Of a stretch of DNA of 64,000 bases, positions 23,485 through 31,993 are shown one piece after another. The notes below the pieces were generated by a model that did no database searches, was not told the DNA's origin, and saw nothing but the letters and a program-made list of their open reading frames with translations. The position numbers and the translations under genes are program-made. The stretch is from Microbispora rosea subsp. aerata (GTDB lineage: Bacteria; Actinomycetota; Actinomycetes; Streptosporangiales; Streptosporangiaceae): contig NZ_BMPY01000009.1 in NCBI RefSeq assembly GCF_014647835.1, positions 62,001 through 126,000 of the forward strand. The letters are read 5' to 3'. The first letter of the stretch is position 1, and the number at the start of each line of letters is the position of its first letter.

Positions 23485-24237
23485 GTGATCGGCCTCGGAG
23501 ACGCCGCGCTGCTGGCCGCCGCCGGGGTCCTCGCCGGAACCGTCGGCACCGCGGGCGGCATCACCTCCCTCATCTCCTATCCGGCCCTGCTCGCGGCGGG
23601 CCTGCCCGCCATCGCGGCGAACGTGGCCAACATCGTCGCGGTGGTGGCGTGCTGGCCCGGCTCGGCGCTGGCCTCGCAGCCGGAGCTGCGCGGCCGTGGG
23701 CCGTGGCTGCGACGCTGGGTGCCGCTGGCGGCCCTGGGCGGGGCCGCGGGGGCGGCGTTGCTGCTGTGCACCCCGCCGGGAGTGTTCGACCGGGTCGTGC
23801 CGTTCCTCGTGGCCGCCGGTTCGCTCGCGCTGCTCGCGCAGCCCCGGCTCACCGCGCGCCACGAGCGGCGCGGCTCGCCGCCCGTCGTTCTCCCCCTCGG
23901 GCTGGCCGCCCTGTCGGTCTACAACGGCTATTTCGGCGCGGGATCCGGGGTGATGATCCTCGCGCTCCTCCTGGTGACCGCCGAGCCGCGGCTGCCCGCC
24001 GCCAACGCCCTGAAGAACATGCTGCTCGGCGCAGGCGCGCTGGTCTCCGCCGCCGGGTTCGCCCTCTTCTGGCCGGTGGAGTGGGCCGCCGTCGCTCCCC
24101 TCGCCGCGGGCCTGTTCGCGGGGTCCATGCTGGGGCCTCGGGTCGCCCGGCGTCTTCCGGCCGGACTGCTGCGCCGGCTGGTCGCCCTGATCGGCATCGC
24201 GTTGGCGGTCCGCCTGTGGGTGGCCCCGCAGGGGTGA
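23485..24237 (+). CDS. TauE/SafE (TSUP) family permease
   Basis: 250-residue membrane protein with about eight hydrophobic helices in two related halves: GVLAGTVGTAGGITSLISYPALLAAG at the N terminus and YNGYFGAGSGVMILALLL in the second half, the duplicated G.....G.G signature of TSUP transporters of sulfite, organosulfonates or other anions. GTG 23485 is the likely start; the frame extends upstream without a ribosome site. No sulfur genes are adjacent, so the substrate is unknown. Confidence 0.87.
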   Translation: MIGLGDAALLAAAGVLAGTVGTAGGITSLISYPALLAAGLPAIAANVANIVAVVACWPGSALASQPELRGRGPWLRRWVPLAALGGAAGAALLLCTPPGVFDRVVPFLVAAGSLALLAQPRLTARHERRGSPPVVLPLGLAALSVYNGYFGAGSGVMILALLLVTAEPRLPAANALKNMLLGAGALVSAAGFALFWPVEWAAVAPLAAGLFAGSMLGPRVARRLPAGLLRRLVALIGIALAVRLWVAPQG

Positions 24238-24257
24238 TCGGCCGGTCGCGCTCGTGC

Positions 24258-25211
24258 TCAGCGGGCGGCGCCGGGGACGCGGAGCCGGTCGACGGCCTCG
24301 CGGCGGCGGCGTTCGGGCCGCCGGTCGTATCGGGCGGTGGTGGCGGGGGAGGCGTGGCCGACCAGCGCCTGGGCGGTGGCCAGGTCGACCCCGGCGTCGA
24401 GCAGTTCGCCGATGAACGTGCGGCGGAAGTCGTGCGGCGTACGGCGGGAGGCGCCGGCGGCGGTCAGCCGCCGGGAGACGATGTCGGCGACCGCCTGGCC
24501 GGTCATGTGGGCCATCCGCAGCCGCCCGCCCTTGTTGACGGGGCAGAACAGCGGCCCGGCCGCCCGCCCGCGTACGGCGAGCCACAGGCCGAGGCGTTCG
24601 GCGGCTTCCGCGGTCAGGTAGACGAGGCGCTCCTTGTCGCCCTTTCCGCGCACCCGAAGCGAGCGCGCGTGGGGGTCGAAGTCGGCCAGGGTGAGCCCGG
24701 CGATCTCGGCCCGGCGGCAGCCGGTGGAGTAGAGGGCCGCGAGCAGCGCGCCGTCGCGGCGGCCGGCGGGGGAGGGGTCGGCGTCGCACACCTCGAGCAC
24801 GGCCGCGAGCGCCTCGGGCTCCACGTGCCGCCCGGCGGGGACGCGGGTGTGCTTGTAGGCGGGCAGGTCGGCCGCGCGCTGGTAGTCCTCGCCGCTCATG
24901 AGGCCGAGCCGCCACGCCTCCTTCAGCACGCGGCGCAGGGCGACCAGGTGCTTGTTGACGTGGGCGGGTGACCAGCCCTGCTCCCGCATCAGGGTGCGCA
25001 GCCGGATCGTGTGCTCGTAGCGGAGCAGCTCCCAGGGCTGGCCCGCGCCGGTCGCCTCGGGGTCGCCGGTGATGAGGCGGGCGATGCGGTCGAGGCAGCC
25101 CTTCATCGTGCGCCTGGACTCGGGGCTCTGCAGCGCGTCGAGATACACCTGGTAGGGGTCGCGGACGGGCCGCGCGGGGGTGCTCCGCTCGGGGACGGCG
25201 GGAGTGGTCAT
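24258..25211 (-). CDS. Tyrosine recombinase / site-specific integrase
   Basis: 317-residue XerC/D-like recombinase. N-terminal SAM-like core-binding domain (residues about 20-130) and catalytic domain with STGCRRAEIAGL (Arg I, about 166), GKGDKERLV (Lys), TPHDFRRTF (H-x-x-R, about 260) and VGHASPATTARYDRR (His and Tyr nucleophile, about 292). All catalytic residues are present. It stands alone: no excisionase, no tRNA gene and no att-like direct repeats are seen near it, so it may be a domesticated chromosomal recombinase rather than part of a mobile element. Confidence 0.9.
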   Translation of the reverse strand: MTTPAVPERSTPARPVRDPYQVYLDALQSPESRRTMKGCLDRIARLITGDPEATGAGQPWELLRYEHTIRLRTLMREQGWSPAHVNKHLVALRRVLKEAWRLGLMSGEDYQRAADLPAYKHTRVPAGRHVEPEALAAVLEVCDADPSPAGRRDGALLAALYSTGCRRAEIAGLTLADFDPHARSLRVRGKGDKERLVYLTAEAAERLGLWLAVRGRAAGPLFCPVNKGGRLRMAHMTGQAVADIVSRRLTAAGASRRTPHDFRRTFIGELLDAGVDLATAQALVGHASPATTARYDRRPERRRREAVDRLRVPGAAR

Positions 25212-25318
25212 CGCCGGTCATCCTACTATGAATCTACAAAGTAAAGGCACGTGCCGGTTACGCCACAACCCCACAAACCAGGAACAAAACAACCGCGACG
25301 ACAAAACCCCGACGTCCG

Positions 25319-25756
25319 TCAGGGCAGTTGCGCGCGCACCCATCGGGGGTCGGGGTTGACGTGCGGCCGGTCCGCCACGACCACGGTCGGGACCGTCTCG
25401 TCGCCGCCGGTGGCGGCCCGGACCGCCGCGGCGCCCTCCGGGTCGCGCCAGATGTCGACCCAGTGCATCCGGTGGGCGTGGCGGCCGAGCCGCAGGCGCA
25501 GCCGCATGCAGTAGCGGCAGCCGGGGCGCCAGTAGACGATCGGCCGGCCGTCGGCCTCGCTGCGGCGCCGCGCCTCCGCCGCGCTGACGGACCTCGGGAA
25601 CACCAGCGGAGACAGCAAGGCGGCCCCGGCCAGGAAGATCAGAAGGAGTGTGACGGCGGCGACCGGAGCCTGCTGGGAGACCTGCCGCGCCGCGGCGGCG
25701 AGCCCGGCGGCCAGGAAGAGGATCGGCGGCATCCATCGGCGCATCATGGCGGTCAC
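25319..25756 (-). CDS. Membrane-anchored glutaredoxin-like (mycoredoxin-type) protein
   Basis: About 145 residues. Two hydrophobic segments at the N terminus (PPILFLAAGLAAAARQV and VTLLLIFLAGAALLSPLVF) precede a thioredoxin-fold domain with the redox motif WRPGCRYCMRLR and cis-Pro region ETVPTVVV; CxxC with Tyr fits mycoredoxins/glutaredoxins, which work with mycothiol in actinobacteria. The CxxC domain is likely cytosolic. Start at GTG 25756 or ATG 25747; no clear ribosome site, so the choice is uncertain. Divergent from the TetR gene at 25858. Confidence 0.8.
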   Translation of the reverse strand: MTAMMRRWMPPILFLAAGLAAAARQVSQQAPVAAVTLLLIFLAGAALLSPLVFPRSVSAAEARRRSEADGRPIVYWRPGCRYCMRLRLRLGRHAHRMHWVDIWRDPEGAAAVRAATGGDETVPTVVVADRPHVNPDPRWVRAQLP

Positions 25757-25800
25757 GCTAGCGCACGCGTCTTGCCCCGAGGCCGCGCGGCGAGCGCGGT

Positions 25801-25848
25801 TGCGTACGCTGTGCCGTACGGAGTACGGAATCACGGTACGCATAGAAT
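25801..25848 (+). promoter_or_regulatory. Nested palindrome and -10 before tetR
   Basis: TGCGTAC (25801-25807) pairs with GTACGCA (25836-25842), and between them CCGTAC-GGA-GTACGG (25814-25828) is a second perfect inverted repeat with almost the same centre. TAGAAT at 25843-25848 is a good -10, ten bases before the ATG at 25858. A double dyad suggests two dimers binding, as for QacR-type TetR proteins. The divergent glutaredoxin gene could share this control. Confidence 0.65.
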
Positions 25849-25857
25849 TCGCAGGCG

Positions 25858-26628
25858 ATGACGGAGTACAGCTCGCAGGGAGACCCGGCGCGGAGTCTGG
25901 CCCTGCTGTGGCGCACGGGCGAGCGGACCGGGCGCAAGGGCAAGCCGGAGATCGGGGTCGACCGGATCGTGCGCGCCGCGATCGAGGTCGCCGACGCCGA
26001 GGGCCTGGCCGCGCTGTCCATGCGGAAGGTCGCCGAGCGGCTCGGGGTGGGGACGATGTCCCTTTACACCTACATTCCGGGCAAGGCCGAGCTGATCGAC
26101 GTCATGGTCGACACGGCGTACGGTGAGCTGCCCGCGCCCGCGGAGGTGCCGGGAGGGTGGCGGGGCAGGCTGGAGCTGATCGCGCGGGAGAACCTGGCGC
26201 TCTACCGGCGGCATCCGTGGATGCTGCAGGTGTCGACGGTCACCCGGCCTCCGCTCGGCCCCAACCTCATCGCCAAGTACGACTACGAGCTGCGGGCGGT
26301 CGACGGGATCGGGCTGAGCGACATCGAGATGGACTCGGTCGTCACGCTGCTGAACGGCTACGTGAGCGGCGCGGCCCGGGGCGCGGTCGAGGCGGCGCAG
26401 GCGCCGGGCGCCACGGGCGTCACCGACGAGCAGTGGTGGTACGCCCACGCGCCCTACCTGGCGAAGGTGTTCGACCCCGGGCGTTACCCGGTCGCCGCCC
26501 GGGTGGGCGCGGCGGCGGGCGAGGCGTACAACGCGGTTTACGACCCCGATCAGGCCTTCGAGTTCGGCCTGCAGCGTGTGCTCGACGGCATCGAGGCGTT
26601 CGTCGCCGCGCGCGCCGCCGCCGGATAA
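25858..26628 (+). CDS. TetR-family regulator with TetR_C domain
   Basis: 256-residue regulator of the TetR(B)-like type. HTH: IVRAAIEVADAEGLAALSM then RLGVGTMSLYTYIPGKAELI (residues about 40-82); the rest is TetR_C with RHPWMLQVSTVTRPPLGPN and LLNGYVSGAARGA. Such proteins usually repress a neighbouring drug-export gene, yet no MFS gene is adjacent; the divergent gene encodes a redox protein and the downstream gene DUF2243. The ATG directly follows a strong -10, so the transcript is short-leadered or leaderless. Confidence 0.9.
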   Translation: MTEYSSQGDPARSLALLWRTGERTGRKGKPEIGVDRIVRAAIEVADAEGLAALSMRKVAERLGVGTMSLYTYIPGKAELIDVMVDTAYGELPAPAEVPGGWRGRLELIARENLALYRRHPWMLQVSTVTRPPLGPNLIAKYDYELRAVDGIGLSDIEMDSVVTLLNGYVSGAARGAVEAAQAPGATGVTDEQWWYAHAPYLAKVFDPGRYPVAARVGAAAGEAYNAVYDPDQAFEFGLQRVLDGIEAFVAARAAAG

Positions 26629-26744
26629 GGCGCCGTTCAAAGAGTCGGCACGCCGGGAGCGGACCCGCGCGCGCCTGCGTGACTACGCCCTCCCGTCCGG
26701 AGAACCTGCCGGGGGCAGAGTTCGGCGGGAACGGGAGCAGGGCG

Positions 26745-27278
26745 ATGGTCGTGGGGGAGGCCGGGGCCGGTGCGACACCGGTGAGTCTGCGGCTGCCGGG
26801 CATCCTGCTCGGGGTGGGGCTGGGCGGGTTCGTCGACGGCATCCTGCTGCACCAGCTCCTGCAGTGGCATCACATGCTGAGCAGCACCGACAGCGACCGC
26901 ATCGGGGTGAGGTTCTACGACCCGCGGACCGTGTCCGGGCTGGAGATGAACACGGTGTGGGACGGCGTCTTCCACACCGTGTGCTGGCTCGCGGTGCTGA
27001 TCGGCCTGGCGGTCCTCTACTCCAGGGTCACCCGCGACCGGCGCCGGGTGTGGACCTCGCGGGTGCTGTGGGGGTGGGTCCTGGCCGGTTGGGGGATCTT
27101 CAACCTCGTCGAGGGCGTGCTGGATCACCACATCCTGGGCATCCATCACGTCCGAGGCGGTCCCGGCCAGATCTGGTGGGATGTGGGCTTTCTCGTCCTG
27201 GGCGCGCTGCTGCTCGCGGGAGGTTACCTGCTGGCGCGCGGCGGGCGGTTCGTCGAGCCCGCCGGGACCCCGGCGTGA
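26745..27278 (+). CDS. DUF2243 membrane protein
   Basis: 177-residue integral membrane protein with four helices. The DUF2243 core is clear: GLGGFVDGILLHQLLQWHHM near residue 21, TVWDGVFHTVCWLAV and GWGIFNLVEGVLDHHILGIHHVR. The many conserved His and Asp suggest metal or haem contact. It overlaps the next gene (CtaG) by four bases, a pairing that I know from many actinobacterial and proteobacterial genomes, so a role linked to cytochrome oxidase or copper handling is inferred. ATG 26745 is preceded by a GGGAGCAGGG site. Confidence 0.87.
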   Translation: MVVGEAGAGATPVSLRLPGILLGVGLGGFVDGILLHQLLQWHHMLSSTDSDRIGVRFYDPRTVSGLEMNTVWDGVFHTVCWLAVLIGLAVLYSRVTRDRRRVWTSRVLWGWVLAGWGIFNLVEGVLDHHILGIHHVRGGPGQIWWDVGFLVLGALLLAGGYLLARGGRFVEPAGTPA

Positions 27279-28105
27279 CGGGCCCCGCGATGACGGATCA
27301 CGGCGCGCACGTCGCGGGGGCGGCCGGTCTGCTGCCGCCGCTCCTCGTCCTGCTCGGCTACCTGCATCTGGTGCGGCGGGCGCGCCGCCGCAACCCGGTC
27401 GCGGGCTGGAGCGGGTGGCGTACGGCCGGTTTCGCCGCCGGGGTCGCGCTGGTCGCGGTGGCGCTTTCGCCGCCGGTCATGTCCTTCGCCCACACCGACT
27501 TTCGCGGGCACATGGTGCAGCACATGCTGATCGGGATGTACGCCCCGATCGCCCTGGTGCTGGGGGCTCCGGTCACGCTGCTGCTGCGGACCCTGCCCGT
27601 GGCCGGGGCGCGGCGGCTGAGCGGGGTCGTGCACAGCCGGCCCGGCCGGCTGCTGACCCACCCGGCGACCGCGCTGCTGCTGTCCACCGGCAGTCTCGCG
27701 GTGCTGTATTTCACCCCGTTGTACGACGCCGTCACGGCCCGGCCCGCCGGGCACTGGCTGCTGCACGCGCACTTCCTGCTGTCGGGATGCCTGTTCGCGC
27801 ATGTCATCGCTGGTCCCGACCCCGCGCCGGCCCGGCCGGGCGTACGGGTCCGCCTGGTCTACCTCGGGTGCGCCATCGCCGTGCACGCCGTCGTCGCGCA
27901 GCTCATGTACGGCGGCTTCCGGGTGCATGTGCACGCGCCCGTTCCCGAAGTCCGGGGCGGTGCGGAGATCATGTACTACGGCGGGGACATCGCCGAGCTG
28001 CTTCTCGCCGTCGCGCTCGTCTCCACCTGGCGTCCCGATCGCCGCGAGCGCCGACCCCGCCGCTCCTGCCGTACGGGCTTGGTGGCTCCCGGGTCGCGGG
28101 GGTGA
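27275..28105 (+). CDS. ctaG: Cytochrome c oxidase assembly protein, CtaG (caa3) type
   Basis: 276-residue polytopic membrane protein of the caa3_CtaG family. Hallmarks: DFRGHMVQHMLIGMYAPIALVLGAP near residue 70, HWLLHAHFLLSGCLFAHVIAGPDP and YGGDIAELLLAVAL near the C terminus. The family is involved in copper delivery or assembly of haem-copper oxidases. GTG 27275 overlaps the DUF2243 stop as GTGA, suggesting coupled translation; ATG 27290 is the alternative. No oxidase subunit genes are adjacent. Confidence 0.88.
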   Translation: MTGPAMTDHGAHVAGAAGLLPPLLVLLGYLHLVRRARRRNPVAGWSGWRTAGFAAGVALVAVALSPPVMSFAHTDFRGHMVQHMLIGMYAPIALVLGAPVTLLLRTLPVAGARRLSGVVHSRPGRLLTHPATALLLSTGSLAVLYFTPLYDAVTARPAGHWLLHAHFLLSGCLFAHVIAGPDPAPARPGVRVRLVYLGCAIAVHAVVAQLMYGGFRVHVHAPVPEVRGGAEIMYYGGDIAELLLAVALVSTWRPDRRERRPRRSCRTGLVAPGSRG

Positions 28106-28181
28106 TCGGGCGGGGGGGAACGCGCACCGGCCCGCCGCCGCGGGTGCGGGGCGGGCCGGGGACAAGGGAGGGTGCGGGCTC

Positions 28182-29342
28182 TCAGGCTCTCGCGGCTATC
28201 TTCGTGAGGAGCGGCTGGACCAGGCGGGCGGCCAGGGGGCCGAAGGCCGCCAGGATCAGGACGTACGCCGCGGCGAGGGCCCCGAGGTCGGGGTGGGCGC
28301 CGGCGGCGACCGCCAGCCCGGCGATGACGATGTTGAACTCGCCCCGGGGGATGAGCGCGATGCCCGCGCGGACCCGTCCGGCCCGGGCGATGCCGGCGCG
28401 GCGGGCGGCGTACCCACCGGTCAGCAGCTTGGTGATCATCGTCACGAGGGCCAGGGCCGCGGCCGTGCCGGCGGCGGGCAGGATCTTGGTGGGGTCGGTC
28501 TGCAGGCCGAAGAAGACGAAGAACACCGCCGCGAACAGGTCGCGCAGCGGCGTGAGCAGCGCCTGGGCGTCCTCGGCGAGCTCGCCCGACAGCGCGATGC
28601 CGACGAGGAACGCGCCGACCGCGGCCGACACCTGAAGCTGCTGGGCCAGCCCGGCCACCAGCAGCGCGAGCCCGACCACCTTGAGCACGAGCACTTCGGA
28701 GTTGGGGCTGGCGACGAACGCCTCGATGTAGCGGCCGAAACGCAGCGCGACCAGCAGGACGACGCTGACCGCGATGAGCGCGACGGCCACGGCGACCGCG
28801 CCGGCGACCAGGCTCAGGCCCGCCAGCATGGCGGTGAGGATCGGCAGGTAGATCGCCATCGTGAGGTCCTCGAACACCAGCAGCGACAGCACCACCGGGG
28901 TCTCGCGGTTACCGATCCAGCCCAGGTCGCCCAGGACCTTGGCGGTGATGCCGGAGGACGTGGCGTATGTGACACCGGCCATGGCGACGGCGGCGACCGG
29001 TCCCCAGCCGAGGAGCAGTGCGCAGATGGCGCCGGGCGCCGCGTTGAGGACGAGGTCGACCAGCCCGGCGCGGGCGTTGCCCTTGAGGCTGGTCACCAGC
29101 TCGTCGGCGTTGTATTCCAGGCCGAGCGTGAGCAGCAGCAGAATGACGCCTAATTCGGCGCCGGTGGCGATGAACTCCTCGCTGGTGGCCAGGGGGAGGA
29201 TGCCACCGGTGCCGAATGCCAGCCCCGCGATGAGGTAGAGCGGGATGGGGGAGATTCCGGCGCGCAGCGCCAGTGCTCCGAGGATGCCGAGCCCGAGGAC
29301 GACGGCGCCGAATTCCAGGAGAAGAATTGCAGTGTTGTGCAC
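28182..29342 (-). CDS. Cation:proton antiporter (CPA2, KhtU-like)
   Basis: 386-residue membrane antiporter with about 12 helices. LLLLTLGLEYNADEL, ATSSGITAKVLGDLGW, LSLLVFEDLTMAIYLPILTAML with the ED pair in the ion path, and FFVFFGLQTDPTKIL are typical of the KefB/KhtU group. It lies nine bases after a gene for a TrkA-C domain protein, the regulatory subunit in the KhtTU arrangement, so K+ (or Na+/NH4+) for H+ exchange under nucleotide or pH control is likely. Confidence 0.88.
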   Translation of the reverse strand: MHNTAILLLEFGAVVLGLGILGALALRAGISPIPLYLIAGLAFGTGGILPLATSEEFIATGAELGVILLLLTLGLEYNADELVTSLKGNARAGLVDLVLNAAPGAICALLLGWGPVAAVAMAGVTYATSSGITAKVLGDLGWIGNRETPVVLSLLVFEDLTMAIYLPILTAMLAGLSLVAGAVAVAVALIAVSVVLLVALRFGRYIEAFVASPNSEVLVLKVVGLALLVAGLAQQLQVSAAVGAFLVGIALSGELAEDAQALLTPLRDLFAAVFFVFFGLQTDPTKILPAAGTAAALALVTMITKLLTGGYAARRAGIARAGRVRAGIALIPRGEFNIVIAGLAVAAGAHPDLGALAAAYVLILAAFGPLAARLVQPLLTKIAARA

Positions 29343-29351
29343 GCGCTACCC

Positions 29352-29834
29352 TCAGCCGCTGGCGAAGATATCGGCGACGGCGGCGGTACTGTCCTCACTG
29401 CCCACCACGACCACGACGTCGTCCGTGGCGAGGACGAAGTCGGGGGCGGGGCTGGCGAAGACGCGTCCGGCGCGGACCACGGCCACGATCGAGGCGCCGG
29501 TGCGGGTGCGCACCTGGGCCTCGCCCATGGGCCGGCCCGCGTAGGGGGAGCCCGGCGGGATCGGCAGCTGGACGCTGACCAGTCCCTCGACCTCGCGGTG
29601 CAGGGCGTTGAGCCGCTGGACGATGCGCGGGGCGCCGAGCAGTTCGACGAGCGCGTCCGCCTCTTCGTCGTTGAGTTTTACTGTTTCGCAGACCCTGTCG
29701 GGATCGTCTGGATCATAGATCACCAGGTCGCGCCGTCCGGTGCGGTGGGATACGACCCCGATCCGCCGTCCTGCGCGCGTGGTGAACTCGTGCCGCAAGC
29801 CGATGCCTGGCAACACCGTCTGCTCGACATCCAC
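29352..29834 (-). CDS. TrkA-C (RCK_C) regulatory subunit, KhtT-like
   Basis: 160-residue cytosolic protein. The N-terminal part (LPGIGLRHEFTTRAGRRIGVVSHRTGRRDL) is the KhtT N domain and the C-terminal half (MGEAQVRTRTGASIVAVVRAG, then LATDDVVVVVGSED) is RCK_C, which in relatives binds nucleotides such as c-di-AMP. GTG 29834 has GGAGGAG just upstream. Translationally next to the antiporter gene, so it should gate it. Confidence 0.87.
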   Translation of the reverse strand: MDVEQTVLPGIGLRHEFTTRAGRRIGVVSHRTGRRDLVIYDPDDPDRVCETVKLNDEEADALVELLGAPRIVQRLNALHREVEGLVSVQLPIPPGSPYAGRPMGEAQVRTRTGASIVAVVRAGRVFASPAPDFVLATDDVVVVVGSEDSTAAVADIFASG

Positions 29835-30080
29835 GGCGCCGCTCCTCCGTTCAGATAAGTCAACACTTGTCCAGTGAACCTACCAATGATGACAGGCGGT
29901 CTAATCACGGCCGTCATGCTGGAGGGGGTTGTCGCGGGGGCGCCGACGACGGGCTGCGGCAACGGTTCGGGCGCTGCTTGAGGTTCCCCGGCCCCTCCGG
30001 CGGGCAGGGCGGGCGCGGGCGCACCCGCGTATGCGTCTCGCAACGGAGTGGTAACGGCCCGGCTATAGGGCGGGCCGGGG

Positions 30081-30422
30081 TCAGTCTCCGAGGTGCGCCG
30101 CGGCGACCCGCTTGGGCACCACCATGCGCCAGGCGTCGGTCACGATCTCGGCGAGCTCGACGGTGTCGATCGCGGCGAGGCGCACCCGCACCCAGTTGTA
30201 CCGCTCGTCCGACGGCACCGGCATGAGGAACTTGTCGGGGTCGGAGGCGACCAGCGCCGCCCGTTCCTCCTTGGGGAAGGCGAATCCCATGAGCGTCTCG
30301 TCGCGGGACAGCGATACGTAGACGATGCGCCCGACGCGGAACTTGATCCGGTCGCGGATGAGGTGCTCGGTGGTGCGGGGCAACGACATGGCCACCTGCC
30401 GCACGTCCTGCGTGGTCACCAC
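30081..30422 (-). CDS. MmcQ/YjbR family protein
   Basis: 113-residue protein starting VVTTQDVRQVAMSLPRTTEHL, with FPKEERAALVASDPDKFLM and the C-terminal YNWVRVRLAAID..ELAEIVTDAWRMVVPKR, the whole YjbR fold. GTG 30422 is chosen because GGAGG stands five bases upstream. Proteins of this family bind DNA in structural studies, but no role is firmly established. A single-gene unit. Confidence 0.87.
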   Translation of the reverse strand: MVTTQDVRQVAMSLPRTTEHLIRDRIKFRVGRIVYVSLSRDETLMGFAFPKEERAALVASDPDKFLMPVPSDERYNWVRVRLAAIDTVELAEIVTDAWRMVVPKRVAAAHLGD

Positions 30423-30742
30423 GGTCGCCTCCTGCGGGTGCGTGCGAATGACGTGGATCACTATAGCGGCGGCATTGCCCGTCGCAGCGGGTTTCGACCG
30501 GGTTTCCGGCCGGGCGACAACGCCGACGGGCCCGGCTCTCGCATGATAAATACCGGCCCGTTCCGTTCGCAAGAAGTTGTGGTCGAATTTCTCGCCGACG
30601 GGGAAACGGCCGCGCTCACCCGCTCGCGCTCCCCGCGTTTTTCCAGGTAATGGCGTGGTCCACGCTAATTGCATATGTCGCTGAAAATGGCAAGAGTGTT
30701 CGGCCGTTGTAGTGCGATATCGCATTCGCTTACCTTTCGGTT
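30423..30742. other. 320-base gap, one perfect palindrome, no supported gene
   Basis: Clear drop in GC towards 30700. TGCGATATCGCA at 30713-30724 is a perfect 12-base palindrome 18 bases before the amidohydrolase ATG and may be its operator. A 35-codon open frame at 30543-30650 (MINTGPFRSQEVVVEF...) has no ribosome site I trust and is not called. Confidence 0.5.
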
Positions 30743-31993
30743 ATGGTGCAACGAATCGAAGCGGAGAAGTTGATTCCTGGATCCGGAAACCCCGTCGAAA
30801 ACGGTGTGGTCGTGTTCGACGGCGGCGTGATCCGCTACGCCGGGCCGGCGGCGGACGCTCCGGAGACTCCCGGTGTGACTCCCGTCCGGGCGCGGACGGT
30901 GATGCCGGGGATGTGGGACGCCCACGGCCACTTCATGGGGCTGCGCTCGGCGGACTTCCACGTGTTGCCGCAGGAGCCCGTCGCCCTTCGCGCGGCCCGG
31001 ACCGTCGCGGACCTGCGGGCGGCGCTCGACGCCGGCATCACCTCCGTACGCGAGGTCGGCGGGCTCGGCATCCACATGGTGCGGGGCATCGCCGAGGGGA
31101 CGATCGAGGGCCCGTCCGTGTACGCGGCGGGGACGAGCCTGTCGGCCACCGGCGGCCACGGCGACCTGCACAGCCTTCCCCTGCACTGGGTGAACGACTT
31201 CGGGCATCTGGGTGGTGAGGTGCGCCTGTGCGACGGGCCCGACGACTGCGCGCGCGCGACCCGCGAGCAGCTGCGCCGCAACGCCAAACTGATCAAGGTG
31301 TGCGCCTCGGGCGGTGTGCTGTCGGAGGTGGACCACCCCATCCACCAGCAGTTCACCAAGGCCGAGCTGCGGGCGATCGTCGAGGTCGCCGGCATGGCGG
31401 ACCGCATCGTGGCGGCGCACTGTCACGGGAAGCCGGGCATCATGGCGGCGCTGGAGGCGGGGGTCAAGACCATCGAGCACGGCACCTTCCTCGACGAGGA
31501 GGCGGCCGTGGCCATGCGTGAGTCGGGGGCGATCCTCGTCACCACCCGCACGATCTTCCAGGAGCTGCTCGACAACGGGCACATCCTGCCGGATTACGCG
31601 TTGCGGAAGCTGCAGGAGACCACCGACCGGCACGGCGAGGCCATCATGACGGCCCGTGAGGCGGGGGTCACCATCGCGGCCGGCACCGACGTGGGCATGT
31701 CCGGGCGGGACATGCCGGACTCGTGGGGCCGCAACGGCCGGGAGCTGCCGCTGCTGGTGAAGCTGGGCCTCACCCCGCTGGAGGCGATTGAGGCGGGCAC
31801 CGCGACCGGCCCGCTCACCCTCGGGCCCCAGGCGCCGAAGTCCGGCCAGCTGCGGGAGGGGTACGACGCCGACATCCTGACGCTCGACGCGGACCCGCTG
31901 GCCGACATCTCCGTGCTGGCCGAGCCCCGGCACATCGTCGGCGTGTGGAAGGCCGGCCGTCGCGTCAAGGGACAGGAGGCGGACGATGTCTGA
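30743..31993 (+). CDS. Amidohydrolase-superfamily metal-dependent hydrolase
   Basis: 416-residue TIM-barrel hydrolase of the imidazolonepropionase/Xaa-Pro dipeptidase-like group. Metal ligands: HxH in DAHGHFM (near residue 60), carbamylated Lys in KLIKVCASGGV, His in VAAHCHGKPG and IEHGTFLDEE, and Asp in AAGTDVGMS. It hydrolyses amide or ester bonds of small molecules. The second gene of the pair overlaps it by eight bases. The first 20 codons are AT-richer than the rest and there is no strong ribosome site, so it may be poorly translated or regulated by the palindrome upstream. Confidence 0.87.
   Translation: MVQRIEAEKLIPGSGNPVENGVVVFDGGVIRYAGPAADAPETPGVTPVRARTVMPGMWDAHGHFMGLRSADFHVLPQEPVALRAARTVADLRAALDAGITSVREVGGLGIHMVRGIAEGTIEGPSVYAAGTSLSATGGHGDLHSLPLHWVNDFGHLGGEVRLCDGPDDCARATREQLRRNAKLIKVCASGGVLSEVDHPIHQQFTKAELRAIVEVAGMADRIVAAHCHGKPGIMAALEAGVKTIEHGTFLDEEAAVAMRESGAILVTTRTIFQELLDNGHILPDYALRKLQETTDRHGEAIMTAREAGVTIAAGTDVGMSGRDMPDSWGRNGRELPLLVKLGLTPLEAIEAGTATGPLTLGPQAPKSGQLREGYDADILTLDADPLADISVLAEPRHIVGVWKAGRRVKGQEADDV

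Noticed and set aside
24258-25211. Integrated phage or ICE marked by the recombinase
   Set aside because: No phage, transfer or excisionase gene, tRNA end or direct repeat was seen near it.
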